Below, one piece after another: positions 43,617-53,381 of a stretch of 64,000 bases of DNA (the first letter of the stretch is position 1; every line of letters begins with the position of its first letter). The position numbers were made by a program, and so were the translations under genes. The notes below the pieces were generated by a model that was not told the origin of the DNA, ran no database searches, and worked only from the letters and a program-made list of their open reading frames with translations. Origin of the DNA: Haloarcula amylovorans (GTDB lineage: Archaea > Halobacteriota > Halobacteria > Halobacteriales > Haloarculaceae); the NCBI RefSeq assembly GCF_004681185.1, contig NZ_SRIF01000004.1, positions 1-64,000 on the forward strand, written 5' to 3'.

Positions 43617-46466
43617 ATGACTATGAGTGGTGCAGTGACCGTTGTTCGCGTACTCGTCGGCTCGCTGCTCGTTTGCGGCGCTCTCGGTGCGGGCTGGACG
43701 CCCGTCTCTGGTCAGACGACCGAGGAACTCCAAACGGACCATCTCCAAGCGACTCCCGACTCCGGGCAGGCCCAGACTGCCGACAGGAAGACTGCACGTA
43801 GCGACGGAGAAATCGACCCACGACTCCTGAACCGTTCGGGTTCGGTACCGGTTCTCGCTCGCCTCTCTGCCGTCTCGGTTCCCGACGACGCTGACCGCGA
43901 CGAGACCGTCGGACGGCTCAAGCGACAGAGCGGTCGCAGTCAGACTGCGCTCCGCTCGTTCGCCCGCTCACACGACGGGATCCGCGTCGTGAACCGGTTC
44001 TGGCTAGTCAATCGGGTTCTGCTTCGCATCGATCTCGCCCGAACGAATTTGTCCCGGGTCGCGGCGGTCGATGGTGTCGAGCGACTCGGATACGTACCGA
44101 AGGAGAATGCGACTGAGAGCCGAGACAGTCAGACGACTCGCAACGCAACCGCCGAGGCGACGCCGGGACGTGACGGCGCTCGACCGACACAGAACGGCAG
44201 TGAGGCCGACCAGCGCTCTCGGCAGGTCGCCTGGCAGATCGCGGCGACGAACGCGACGGGCGTCTGGGACCGCTACGACACGCGGGGAGACGGCGTTCGC
44301 GTGGCAGTCCTCGACCGCGGGATAAACACTCGCCATCCGACACTGGAACTCTACACCGAGGACCCCGACGACCGCCAGTATCCGGGCGGCTGGGCAGAGT
44401 TCGACAACGCCGGAAACCGACTCGATGGGTCCCGTCCACACATCGCTCGTGCCCACGGACAATCGACGAGCGGGCTCGTCGCCGCCGATAACGCCAGCGG
44501 CTACGCCCACATGGGCGTCGCGCCCGACGTCGAACTGCTGCACGGGGCCATCAACGGCAATCGGGAGGCGGCACTCGTCGGCGCGATTCAGTGGGCCATC
44601 GAAGCCGACGCGGACGTCGTGAGCATCAGCCAGGGGTACCCAATAACCCAGCGGCGCAACGACCCGCTCGTCCGAGCAGTCCGGCGGGCCCAACGTCTCG
44701 GTATCGTCGTCGTCGGCTCTGCCGGGAATAACGGACCGGGTGAGCGGTCGGTGACTAACCCCGGTGCGATCTACGAGACGATCGCTGTCGGTGCGACCGA
44801 TAGAGAAGGGCGCGTGACGTCGTTCTCCTCGTCGGGAACCTACGAGAAATTCGAGGGGCCGATAGCCCGAGACCAGCGGCAAACGGTCACCTATCCGCCG
44901 ACGTGGCCGCTCGAATACGGAAAGCCAGACGTCGTCGCGCCGGGGCGAGGCGCCGTCGTGCCCGCGGGCACGGATGGGACGCGCCGATTCAACGGAACGA
45001 GCGCTTCGACGCCGCTCGTGGCCGGAACTGTCGCCCTCATGGAAAGCGCTAGCGACGAGTCGGTCCATCCTGGTATCCTGAAGACGGCACTCCGATGTAG
45101 CGCGAGTCCGCCCGCGAACGCCGACGAAGTCGACGCGAGTCGATACGGCGCGGGAGCGGTCGACGCGTTCGCAGCCACGAAACGCGTCGTCGATGGACAG
45201 GGCATCGAGGGGACCATCGTCGACCGGAACGGCGAGTCGATTCCGCGCGCTCACGTCACGGTCTCCGACTGTGCCTCCTTCGCGTCTCGGTCCGGCACCT
45301 ACGGCCTCTCGACCGCGGCCGGTCGCCAGACGCTCCGCGTGACGGCTCCCGGCTACGAATCACGGACGGTCACCGTCGACGTGCCCGAGGGCGAATACGT
45401 CACGCGCGCTATCACGCTCGAACGGGGGCCGCTGGTCCAGTCGTGGAACGACACTTATCCGCGCGATTTTCGCCCGCGTGACGGCGAGGAGTCACAGACC
45501 GGCACCGTCCGCGCGGAGGTGACCGGCCTCGAAGCGCTTCGCATCGATGCCGGCGAGAACAACACGATTCCGCTTCGGCGGATAGACCCGCGCGTAGTCG
45601 TCTACCGGGAACCGGACGCGGTAGCGTCCGCCGTTCGATTCGGCGAGTGGGTCCAGTTCGAGGAGTCGGAGACGAACTACGTCGTACTGTCGCTGGAACT
45701 CGATGGGGAACGGAAGGGCGTCCTCGACCTCGACGTGACGCTCCGTGGGAGCGATAGCGAAACCGTCAGGGACGTTTCCGCGCAGTTCTCCGCGCCGCCG
45801 ACTCCGACCGCGACACCGTCATCGTCACCAAAACCATCTCCGACCGCAGCACAGACGCCGACGCCCACGGCGGCTCCGACGCCCGACCCGACTGCGAGTC
45901 CGGTACCGACCGAGACATCGACGGCGAAAGAGACGGAAACGCCGACGCGAGTCCGAGCGGTTACCGCGACCGAAACACCGAGGGAAGCACGAACGGTTAC
46001 AGCAACGGAAACGCCGACGGAGACGCGAACCGAGACGACAGAGCCGACGGGACGGGTCTCTGTCCCCGAGCCAGACGACGATGCTCCGTCGTCAGACTCT
46101 CCCAGTCAGCCAGCGCCGCGGACGGACGTAACCAGCCGCACCTCGACACTGCAACCGACTACGACGGCGGAACAGGCAGTCGAGACGACGAGAGCGATCT
46201 CGACCGGGACTGACCCCGCGAGGCGGGCCACTGCCAACTCGCCGACCGTGACGGCGACGGAGCCGGAACCTGTCACTTCGGCCCCGTCCGGACAGCGGTC
46301 ACCCGCGAGAACGAATGAGCGCGACGAGCCGGTAGCGACTACGAAGCGCTCGACCGCGCTCTCTAACGCCGCTCGGAACTCGCCGACACCCTGGCCGCTT
46401 CCGGCAGCCAGCCTCGCGGCTATCGCCCTCTTCGGCGCAGGCTATCTGACGCTTCGAGCAAGGTAG
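43617..46466 (+). CDS. Secreted subtilisin-family serine protease with Thr/Pro-rich stalk
   Basis: A 949-residue S8 peptidase. A Sec-type signal (residues about 8-33) is followed by a prodomain. The catalytic domain has Asp233 (VLDRGIN), His280 in HGQSTSGL, NNGPGE, and Ser462 in NGTSAS. The His motif lacks the usual HGTHVAG form. After it comes a carboxypeptidase-regulatory-like beta-sandwich (about 540-610, GTIVDRNGESIPRAHVTVSD), then a beta-rich part, then about 200 residues rich in Thr, Pro, Ser and Glu. The C-terminus is a hydrophobic helix and a basic tail (LRAR), as in archaeal cell-surface anchors, though no PGF motif is seen. It degrades extracellular protein. Confidence 0.88.
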   Translation: MTMSGAVTVVRVLVGSLLVCGALGAGWTPVSGQTTEELQTDHLQATPDSGQAQTADRKTARSDGEIDPRLLNRSGSVPVLARLSAVSVPDDADRDETVGRLKRQSGRSQTALRSFARSHDGIRVVNRFWLVNRVLLRIDLARTNLSRVAAVDGVERLGYVPKENATESRDSQTTRNATAEATPGRDGARPTQNGSEADQRSRQVAWQIAATNATGVWDRYDTRGDGVRVAVLDRGINTRHPTLELYTEDPDDRQYPGGWAEFDNAGNRLDGSRPHIARAHGQSTSGLVAADNASGYAHMGVAPDVELLHGAINGNREAALVGAIQWAIEADADVVSISQGYPITQRRNDPLVRAVRRAQRLGIVVVGSAGNNGPGERSVTNPGAIYETIAVGATDREGRVTSFSSSGTYEKFEGPIARDQRQTVTYPPTWPLEYGKPDVVAPGRGAVVPAGTDGTRRFNGTSASTPLVAGTVALMESASDESVHPGILKTALRCSASPPANADEVDASRYGAGAVDAFAATKRVVDGQGIEGTIVDRNGESIPRAHVTVSDCASFASRSGTYGLSTAAGRQTLRVTAPGYESRTVTVDVPEGEYVTRAITLERGPLVQSWNDTYPRDFRPRDGEESQTGTVRAEVTGLEALRIDAGENNTIPLRRIDPRVVVYREPDAVASAVRFGEWVQFEESETNYVVLSLELDGERKGVLDLDVTLRGSDSETVRDVSAQFSAPPTPTATPSSSPKPSPTAAQTPTPTAAPTPDPTASPVPTETSTAKETETPTRVRAVTATETPREARTVTATETPTETRTETTEPTGRVSVPEPDDDAPSSDSPSQPAPRTDVTSRTSTLQPTTTAEQAVETTRAISTGTDPARRATANSPTVTATEPEPVTSAPSGQRSPARTNERDEPVATTKRSTALSNAARNSPTPWPLPAASLAAIALFGAGYLTLRAR

Positions 46467-46604
46467 CCCGTCGGAGCCGTCTTTGGGTTCGCCCATCGAA
46501 GCGTTCGTAATCGCTCACTCGATGTCACTGTCCTCGTCTGCAGGCACACGTCCCTCTCGCCGAAGCGTCGGCGCGCAGCGATATTCGCGCTGAACGTGCG
46601 TCGG

Positions 46605-47594
46605 TCAGTCGTCTGCCTCGACGGCGTCGGCGGTCGGGATCGTCACATCGGTCAACTTGGCTTCTATCTCCTCGCGTCGGTCCTCGAACTTCCCGGGGAG
46701 GACGAGGCGGCCGCCGAGGTCGTCGAGCGGCTCGTCGCTGGTGTAGCCGGGGTCGCGGGTGGCGAGTTCGAACAGGACGCCGCCGAATTCTCGGAAGTAG
46801 ACCGACCGGAACCAGTGGCGGTCGATCTGCTGGGTCGGGCGCAGCCCCGCGGACTGCACGGCCTCGCGCATCGCCCGCTGGTCCTCGTCGGTCGGCGTCT
46901 GGAAGGCGACGTGGTGGACCGTTCCATGGCCCTGTCGCCCGCCCTGGATGGTCGGGAGTACGTCGACGTACCTACCGACGGGACCGGCGGCGGCGAAGCG
47001 GGTTCGCTCGTCACCGGGGGTGTCGCCTTGGGCTTGTTCGGTTGCGACTTCTTCGAGGCCCATCGTCCGGAGGAGGTCCGTTGTGGGGTCGGGGTCGGCG
47101 AGCCAGAGCGTCACCGAGTGGAAGCCGCGGATGGCGACGTCTTCGGGGACGAACTCCGTCCACGGAACCGTGGGGTCGTCGTCGCCGATTTCGACCGCAA
47201 CGAGTTCGACGGGGAGGTCGTCGGGGTCGCGGAACGGGAGCACGGTTTCACCGAAGCGCTCGACGCGCTCGTCGTAGTCGACGCCGTACTCCTCGAAGCG
47301 CTCCTCCCAGTAGTCGAGGCTGCCTTCGGGAACGCGGAACGCGGTCCGAGAGACCTGTCCGGAGCCGACCTTTCCCTGTTTCATGTCTTCCCAGGGGAAG
47401 AACGTCATGCTCGTCCCGGGAGTCCCCTCGGCGTCGGCGAAGAAGAAGTGGTAGGTGCCGGCGTCGTCCTGATTGATCGACCGCTTGACCAACCGGAGAC
47501 CGAGCGTCTCGACCCAGAAGTCCATGTTCTGCTGGGGGTTGCCCGCGATACACGTCACGTGGTGGATGCCCGGCGTCGGCGTCGGAGTTGTCAT
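46605..47594 (-). CDS. Ring-cleaving dioxygenase, vicinal-oxygen-chelate family
   Basis: A 329-residue protein with two VOC-type halves, resembling MhqO/LinE-type hydroquinone or catechol dioxygenases. The N-half starts GIHHVTCIAGNPQQN, the second half GFHSVTLWL, and VHHVAFQTPTDEDQ gives further His ligands; an Fe-binding Glu is in VLFELATRDPG. It would split an aromatic ring using oxygen, possibly as detoxification of quinols. It is monocistronic on the minus strand, and no aromatic-degradation genes are nearby. Confidence 0.83.
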   Translation of the reverse strand: MTTPTPTPGIHHVTCIAGNPQQNMDFWVETLGLRLVKRSINQDDAGTYHFFFADAEGTPGTSMTFFPWEDMKQGKVGSGQVSRTAFRVPEGSLDYWEERFEEYGVDYDERVERFGETVLPFRDPDDLPVELVAVEIGDDDPTVPWTEFVPEDVAIRGFHSVTLWLADPDPTTDLLRTMGLEEVATEQAQGDTPGDERTRFAAAGPVGRYVDVLPTIQGGRQGHGTVHHVAFQTPTDEDQRAMREAVQSAGLRPTQQIDRHWFRSVYFREFGGVLFELATRDPGYTSDEPLDDLGGRLVLPGKFEDRREEIEAKLTDVTIPTADAVEADD

Positions 47595-47650
47595 GTACGA
47601 GCGTAGGGACTGCAGGAACTTGAGTACGTGCTGACGTGAGTGTTACCGGG

Positions 47651-50299
47651 TCAGGCGCTGTGTTCGCTCTCGACGGCCTGCCCGTCTGCTGGCGAGAGCC
47701 GCGAGAGGCGCATCGCGTTCCCGGTCACGCCGAGCGTCATGCCGGCGTCGCCAGCGAGGACCGCCAGCCAGATCGGAACGTAGCCGAAGGGGACGGCGAC
47801 GGCGAGCCCCGCTTTCACGGCGAGGCTGGCCCAGACGTTCTGTCGGATGACGCCGTTGGCGTCACCGGCCAGTTCGTAGAGGTAGGGAAGCTTCGAGAGG
47901 TCGTCGCTCATCAGCGCGATGTCGGCGGTTTCGAGCGCCGTGTCCGTTCCGGCGGCCCCCATCGCCACGCCGACCGTTGCGGTTGCCAGCGCCGGCGCGT
48001 CGTTGATGCCGTCGCCGACCATCGCCACACCATCATATTCGGCGACGAGGTCATCGATGACTTCGACCTTCTCGTCGGGGAGCAGTTCCGCGCGGTAGTC
48101 GTCGACGCCGACCTGTTCGGCGATTGCGCGAGCGGTCCGTTCGTTGTCGCCGGTGAGCATGACCGTGCGCTCGACGCCGAGGGCTTTCAGTCGGGCGACG
48201 GCGTGTTTCGCCTCGGGGCGGACCTCGTCGGCGACGGCGATGACGCCCTCTAGTTCCGCCTCGGTCCCGACGAGGACGACGGTCTTCCCCTCCGCCTGCA
48301 ACTCGGGGACGGTGTCCTCTAAGAGGTCCAGACAGTTGTTGCGCTCGCAGATAGTCTGTGCGGTCCGGGTGACGACACCACCGTCGGTCGTCGCGTGGAC
48401 GTGCGAGAGGTCGAAGCCCAACTCCTCGAACAGGCCGGGCTTACCGGCGAAGTGCGGCGTCCCGTCGAGGTCCGCCTTGACACCCTTGCCGGTGATGCTC
48501 TCGAACGCCTCGATATCACGTCCGGCGGCCGATTTCCCGTCGGCGTGGGCGACGATGGCCTCGCCGATGGGGTGTTCGCTGCGCTGTTCGAGGCCGCGCG
48601 CACAGCGGAGCACGTCCGTCTCGTCGTTACCGTGAAGCGGGACGACGTCGGTGACAGTGAGTTCGCCCTTCGTCAGCGTCCCGGTCTTGTCGAAGGCGAC
48701 GACGTCGACGGCTCCCATCGCTTCGAGGTGGTTGCCGCCCTTGATGAGCACGCCGTTCTTCGCGGCGCTGGTGATGCCCGAGACGACGGAGACGGGCGTC
48801 GAGATGACGAACGCACAGGGACAGGCGAGCACCAGCAGGGTGAGCCCGTAGACGATGGCTGTCGACCACGAGGTCGCGAGGACGAACGGCGAGGCGACCG
48901 TGACGAGAACGGCGAACGTGACGACGACCGGCGTGTAGTACGCCGAGAACCGCTCGACGAACTGCTCGCGTTCGGTCTTGTTCGACTGGGCGTCTTCGAC
49001 CATCTCGACGATGCGCGAGAGGGTGTTGTCCGCTGCCGTCGCAGTGACCGCTACCTCGACGTACCCTTCTTCGTTGATGGTCCCGGCGTACACCTCGTCA
49101 CCCTCGCTCTTGTCGACGGGGACGCTCTCGCCGGTGATGGGGGCCTGATTGACCGCGCTCTCGCCCTCGACGACGGTGCCGTCCATCGGAATCTTCTCGC
49201 CGGGTCTGACGACCACGATGTCGCCGACTTCGACCGAGTCGACGGGAACCGTCACTTCCTCGCCGTCACGCTTGACGGTCGCTTCGTCGGGCGAGAGGTC
49301 CATCAGTTCGGTCAGGGAGTTGCGCGCCCGGTCCATCGCGTACCGCTCTAACAATTCGGCGATGCTGAACAGAAACGCGAGCGTCGCGGCCTCGAAGTAC
49401 AGCCCCTCGCCGAAGGCGAGGCTGGCGACCAGCGCGCCAAGAATGGCCGTCGACATCAGGAAGTCGATGTCGAGGTTGCGGTTCCGTGCGGAGTAGTAAC
49501 CGTTGCGGAGAATCTCTTGGCCGCCGACGGCGATGGCGACGAGGAAGAGCACGTCGGCGACGAGAAGTTCGCTGCCGAGGACGGTCGCCACCTGCGCGTT
49601 CTGCCCGGTCAGGGCGAACTCGAAGAGGAGCCCGAGTGCGACGAAACCGCCGCTTACCCACGTCTTTACCGCGCGGGAACTCCGCCAGATGTTCCCCGAT
49701 GACTCCTCGTTCTCACCGCTTTCCGCTCCCTCGCCGGTCGTGCCGGTGACTTCGTAGCCAGCCGCTTCGATGGCTGAGACGATCTCCGCCTCCGCGAGTG
49801 CCGAGGCGTCGTACGTGGCGGTTACCTTCCCTGTCGTGGGTTGGGTCTCGTACGCCGAGAGACCGTCGAGGCCCGAAAGCGCGTTCTCTATCTTCCCGGC
49901 ACAGGAGGGGCAGTCCATCTCGGGGACGGTGAACTTCACCGTCACCGTCTCGGCGTCCTCGGCGCTGTAGCCGGCCTTCTCGACGCGCTCGACGACGTCC
50001 GCTCTGCTGGTCTCGCCACCGTCGAAGGCCACCGAGAGCATTCCGGTCGTCACCTGCGGGTCGACGGTGTCAATCCCGTCGAGTTTCCGGACGCTGTTTT
50101 CGACCTTGCCTGCACACGACGGGCAGTCCATCTCGGGGACCGAGAGGTGGGCGACCTCGCTCCGGTCGCTCGCTTCGACGACTAACCCGTCCTCACCGTC
50201 CTCGGCCACGCAGTCGCCGTCTCCGTGTCCGTCGTCGGCGTGGTCGTGTTCGTTGGAGTCATCATGTGATTCGGGTGAATCCCCGTTCGGTGCGGTCAT
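47651..50299 (-). CDS. Zn/Cd/Pb-type P1B heavy-metal ATPase
   Basis: An 882-residue metal-exporting P-type ATPase. The first 30 residues are His/Asp-rich (HDHADDGHGDGD), followed by two ferredoxin-like metal domains with CPSC at Cys59/Cys62 and Cys130/Cys133. The membrane core contains CPC (about residue 491), the phosphorylated DKTGT (Asp about 536), an HP-type motif in EHPIGEAI, and GDGINDAP. A Lys and a final DAG (LAGDAGMT) in the last helices mark the P1B-2 group for zinc, cadmium and lead rather than copper. It lies alone on the minus strand. A dyad at 50383-50399 upstream may be a metal-regulator site. Confidence 0.92.
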   Translation of the reverse strand: MTAPNGDSPESHDDSNEHDHADDGHGDGDCVAEDGEDGLVVEASDRSEVAHLSVPEMDCPSCAGKVENSVRKLDGIDTVDPQVTTGMLSVAFDGGETSRADVVERVEKAGYSAEDAETVTVKFTVPEMDCPSCAGKIENALSGLDGLSAYETQPTTGKVTATYDASALAEAEIVSAIEAAGYEVTGTTGEGAESGENEESSGNIWRSSRAVKTWVSGGFVALGLLFEFALTGQNAQVATVLGSELLVADVLFLVAIAVGGQEILRNGYYSARNRNLDIDFLMSTAILGALVASLAFGEGLYFEAATLAFLFSIAELLERYAMDRARNSLTELMDLSPDEATVKRDGEEVTVPVDSVEVGDIVVVRPGEKIPMDGTVVEGESAVNQAPITGESVPVDKSEGDEVYAGTINEEGYVEVAVTATAADNTLSRIVEMVEDAQSNKTEREQFVERFSAYYTPVVVTFAVLVTVASPFVLATSWSTAIVYGLTLLVLACPCAFVISTPVSVVSGITSAAKNGVLIKGGNHLEAMGAVDVVAFDKTGTLTKGELTVTDVVPLHGNDETDVLRCARGLEQRSEHPIGEAIVAHADGKSAAGRDIEAFESITGKGVKADLDGTPHFAGKPGLFEELGFDLSHVHATTDGGVVTRTAQTICERNNCLDLLEDTVPELQAEGKTVVLVGTEAELEGVIAVADEVRPEAKHAVARLKALGVERTVMLTGDNERTARAIAEQVGVDDYRAELLPDEKVEVIDDLVAEYDGVAMVGDGINDAPALATATVGVAMGAAGTDTALETADIALMSDDLSKLPYLYELAGDANGVIRQNVWASLAVKAGLAVAVPFGYVPIWLAVLAGDAGMTLGVTGNAMRLSRLSPADGQAVESEHSA

Positions 50300-50382
50300 T
50301 ATCGGAGACTAGCCTTCCTCAGTTAATAATCCTCCTGCTATCGATGTCCGCTTAGATGGTCCAAATTGGCAATATTGTAGCC

Positions 50383-50399
50383 CTGAGTTATTAACTCAG
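50383..50399. promoter_or_regulatory. Perfect 17-bp dyad upstream of the metal ATPase
   Basis: CTGAGTTA-T-TAACTCAG is a perfect 8-bp inverted repeat with one spacer base, about 85 nt upstream of the P-type ATPase start. A related half-site CTCAGTTAATAA lies near 50317-50328, closer to the start. Both could bind a metal-sensing repressor, but none is encoded next to them. Confidence 0.4.
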
Positions 50400-50553
50400 A
50401 GTGGGCGCGGCGCTGGAGCTGGGTCAGTCTCTACAACGCTGACCGCTACTTCGCGGAGAACGCTCGGGACACTATCCAGTGGTCGGGCGGCGAGTCAGAC
50501 GACACCCCGAAAACCGAAGAAAAGCTGCGTGTCCGCAGTCGATCGACGCGACG

Positions 50554-50811
50554 TTACCGACCGAGGACGTGTCGAGCGAGGAAGCCGACGGCGAGACCGA
50601 CGCCGAACGCCGTCGCCGCGCTCTGTCGCTTCCGCTGTTGGGCCTCTTCCGGGAACTTCTCTTCGGCGAGGTCGAAGACGACCCGGCCGAGTTCTGTCTT
50701 CAGGCTCTCGGTTTGCTGTGCCTTGCTGTCCTGTGCGCGCCGCTTTGCCTTCTCGAACTGCTTGTTGAGGTTCTCTCGCGCTTGCTGTCGGCTTTCGCTT
50801 TCGTTCGTCAT
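50554..50811 (-). CDS. Small protein with helical N-terminus and one membrane segment
   Basis: An 85-residue protein. Residues 5-65 are charged and helical (ARENLNKQFEKAKRRAQDSK; LAEEKFPEEAQQRKRQ), likely a coiled coil. The last 20 residues (AATAFGVGLAVGFLARHVLGR) are a glycine-rich hydrophobic segment resembling the C-terminal tail of the DUF883/ElaB type, though the similarity is weak. I chose the ATG at 50811; the longer frame adds a basic tail. It is divergent from nothing nearby and precedes, on the same strand, the intergenic region of the metal ATPase. The function is unknown. Confidence 0.6.
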   Translation of the reverse strand: MTNESESRQQARENLNKQFEKAKRRAQDSKAQQTESLKTELGRVVFDLAEEKFPEEAQQRKRQSAATAFGVGLAVGFLARHVLGR

Positions 50812-50901
50812 GTTCGGGCAGTCGGTTTCGCACCTGCTAATGGTAGTGCCTGCACATGCTTGCAGGATAGAGGCGCGTTTGCTGGCGCGTCTCGGATTCA
50901 C

Positions 50902-51888
50902 TCACTGCTTTTCCGGCGGGATGAACGGCCCGACCGAGACGGTTCGGCGGGCGATTGTCGCCGCCCGGAGGATGTAGGCGATGAACGCCGTGAACGGCGA
51001 GACGATGATGCCGATACCGACCGAGACGACGAGCGGTAGTAGCGAGGGCGGAATCGTGGTCGTCGAGTTCGTCCGGTAGAGGAAGGTGAGCGAGATGCTT
51101 GTCACCAGTGCCACCAGACCAGTGTAGACGATGATCCGCGAGAGGCGAGCGAAGTCCTGCTGGAGCGAGAGCGTCTTGAAGAACTGCCGCGAGATGGCGA
51201 TGGCCTCCAGTAGGTCGTCGACGGCGTCCAGGTTCTCGCGCAGTTTCCGGGGAAGGGCCTCGGCGTGCGCGTTCCGGATGTGGCGAACGGCGGTCATGTT
51301 CTGGGCGTACTCCGTCCCGAGAACGACGTTGAGCACGTCGACGATGTTCTCCTCTGATTCGAGGTGGTCGTCGATGTCGTCGCCGTACTCGCTGAGGCCG
51401 CGCATCGCGTCGCGGACGCCGTCGGGGACCTCTCTGTCCGAGTCCGAAACCGTCTCCTCGAAGGACGATGCGCGATCGCTGAGCACCGTCGCAGTGAGTG
51501 AGAGGAACTCGGCGGGGTCGTTCGGACTCGTCGGCGTCCCGGATAGCTCCTCGACGGTCCCGCGGAGCGACCGAGTCCCGTCGAGGCGGTCTGAGAGCGA
51601 GTCGGGGGTACCGAACACCCGCGAGAGGATGAACTGGTTGATCGAGAGCGAGATGGTCACGAGCGTCACGACGCCGGAGGTGAGCCCGCTTGCGAATACC
51701 GTTGCCGCTTGGCTACTGGGCCCGACGGTGAGCAGCCCGAGCCAGAGGAGGCCGCCGATGACGACGACGACGAGGACGGTGAGACAGGTCGCGACGGTGA
51801 TTCGATTTCCGCCCAAGAGAAACCAGTGGAGGGCCCGTTCCCGGACTCCCTCCGTAGTCGAGACAGAGGAAGAGACGCCAAATCCCAT
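50902..51888 (-). CDS. Haloarchaeal membrane protein, paralogue of the 55363-56439 product
   Basis: A 328-residue membrane protein of unknown function. Two hydrophobic helices lie near the N-terminus (NRITVATCLTVLVVVVIGGLLWLG and a region to VTISLSINQFIL), then a charged helical middle, and two more helices near the end, finishing in LRAATIARRTVSVGPF. The protein of 55363-56439 has the same plan and shared pieces such as VTIS, PxDPAEFL/PADPSAFL and ATVAKRTLAIGP. I used the ATG at 51888; 51927 is also possible. It precedes the small protein at 50554 on the same strand, 90 nt away. Confidence 0.7.
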   Translation of the reverse strand: MGFGVSSSVSTTEGVRERALHWFLLGGNRITVATCLTVLVVVVIGGLLWLGLLTVGPSSQAATVFASGLTSGVVTLVTISLSINQFILSRVFGTPDSLSDRLDGTRSLRGTVEELSGTPTSPNDPAEFLSLTATVLSDRASSFEETVSDSDREVPDGVRDAMRGLSEYGDDIDDHLESEENIVDVLNVVLGTEYAQNMTAVRHIRNAHAEALPRKLRENLDAVDDLLEAIAISRQFFKTLSLQQDFARLSRIIVYTGLVALVTSISLTFLYRTNSTTTIPPSLLPLVVSVGIGIIVSPFTAFIAYILRAATIARRTVSVGPFIPPEKQ

Positions 51889-51950
51889 ACTGACTGGTCG
51901 TCGTCCGACTCGAAGCGGGTTCTGCATGCATTTCCCGTCGTTGAGCGCTA

Positions 51951-53267
51951 TCAGTGCGTTTCCGACCGGGGACGTTCGACGATGGTGCCCTCCGCACCGA
52001 CGGCGACCGCGCGCTCCCGACCGAGAGCGAGGCCCCGGAGCGGGACGTTCGCCGGCGTCAGCGTTCGCTCCCACTCGGTCGCGTTCGCGTCCCGTTCGTA
52101 CACTGTTCCGCCATCGCCGCTCGCGAGCCACAGCGTCTCGTCGAGCGCGAGCGCCGACAGCGATCCCTCGTCCAGTCGCTCGGGCGTCCATCGACCGCCG
52201 TCGTAGCGATGAACGACGCCGCTATCGTCGCTGACCGCACACGCGTCGGCGTCACTCGCCGCGACGTCGGTGAGCGTCCCGTCGGCCCCGTCGAGTCCCA
52301 TCTGGGTGAAGGTCCGGCCGCCGTCGTCCGTCTGGAAGACGCACTGGTTGGTGTCGCAGGCGTAGCCGACCGACGCGTCGAGTAGGGCGACGCTGGCGAG
52401 ACTCGACCCGCTTCCCGGCGACACTGGTTCGTCCCAAACCGTCTCCCCGTTCCGGTGGCGGCCCCGACGAACCTGTCCGGACCCGTCTATCAGCAGGACC
52501 GTCTCGTCGTCGGCCGTACCGGCCGCGGCCACGCCCGTGAGGTTGTTCGTGTCGTCGTTCGGTGCGGAGTAGTCGACGTGCTGACCGCTCTCGGGGTCGA
52601 GACGGCCGACGGCCCCGCTGTCGCCGGCGACCCAGACGCCGCCGCCTTCGACGGCGTCGACGCCGTGAAGCGCGTTCGACTGCGCGCCGGGACCGTCGGA
52701 CAGCACGGCGCTCCACCCGTCGCCATCGTCGGCGAGGACGCTCCCCTCGGACCCGACGGCGTAGGCCGTCCCGTCGGCGACGGCCGCGTCGTGGAGCGTC
52801 TCCTCGCAGGGGACGGTCGCGGTGGTCCACGTGGGCGGCGGCTCCTGGTCCTGTACCGACTCGGATTCCTGCGTTGCCGCCGGTTCTGGCTTTGCTTCCT
52901 GCGCTGCCGCCGATCCCTGTGACGCGTCCGATTCCCCCGTGGTCGCTGCATCGGTTGATTCGGTCGGTGGCGCACTCTCCTGAGTGGTATCCGCCTCCCA
53001 TCCACGGTTCGAGTCGGTTGATTCGGTGGGCAGGTCACTCGCTTGACGGCCGGTGTCGGCCACGTCGTGTTCCGTGGAGGAACTTCGGAAGTAGAGGACG
53101 ACTGGGGGAACGAGATACGCAGCGATGGCGACGACGGCGAACAGACGGTTGATAAACGTCAACATACCAAATGCCGTCAGCGCCGCCGTTGCCACCGCGT
53201 GTTGCCACGTCTTCGTATATCGCCTGAAGAACGGGCCGAACCCGTCGGTACGAGCGAGATTACTCAT
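51951..53267 (-). CDS. Membrane-anchored beta-propeller-like protein (YCF48-like repeats)
   Basis: A 438-residue protein. Two hydrophobic helices (about residues 22-58) anchor it, followed by a 75-residue acidic, low-complexity linker rich in Ser, Thr, Glu and Gln. The C-terminal 300 residues contain repeats like AVADGTAYAVGSEGSVL, VWVAGDSGAVGRLD and GYACDTNQCVFQTDDGGRTF, which match the YCF48/photosystem-assembly type of beta-propeller. The start is the ATG at 53267. It lies upstream of the membrane-protein gene at 50902 on the same strand, with 62 nt between, so they may be co-transcribed. The function is unknown. Confidence 0.7.
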   Translation of the reverse strand: MSNLARTDGFGPFFRRYTKTWQHAVATAALTAFGMLTFINRLFAVVAIAAYLVPPVVLYFRSSSTEHDVADTGRQASDLPTESTDSNRGWEADTTQESAPPTESTDAATTGESDASQGSAAAQEAKPEPAATQESESVQDQEPPPTWTTATVPCEETLHDAAVADGTAYAVGSEGSVLADDGDGWSAVLSDGPGAQSNALHGVDAVEGGGVWVAGDSGAVGRLDPESGQHVDYSAPNDDTNNLTGVAAAGTADDETVLLIDGSGQVRRGRHRNGETVWDEPVSPGSGSSLASVALLDASVGYACDTNQCVFQTDDGGRTFTQMGLDGADGTLTDVAASDADACAVSDDSGVVHRYDGGRWTPERLDEGSLSALALDETLWLASGDGGTVYERDANATEWERTLTPANVPLRGLALGRERAVAVGAEGTIVERPRSETH

Positions 53268-53381
53268 CACCTGTCACTGGGACGCTGAGACACTCGGGTC
53301 TTTCCCCGGCATTCTGGGCCACTGGCGACTCGATGGGAGCACAGGCCGGGATTTTTTCCGTGCGTCTCTCGACGCGGAAAC

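Noticed and set aside
50479..51039. 186-codon plus-strand ORF
   Set aside because: Arg/Leu-rich shadow of the minus-strand genes at 50554 and 50902, which have haloarchaeal composition.
51889..51902. Degenerate TetR-like dyad at the start of the membrane-protein gene
   Set aside because: One arm has a mismatch, it is a single copy, and its distance to the ATG is odd; kept only as a test site in the TetR finding, not as a feature.
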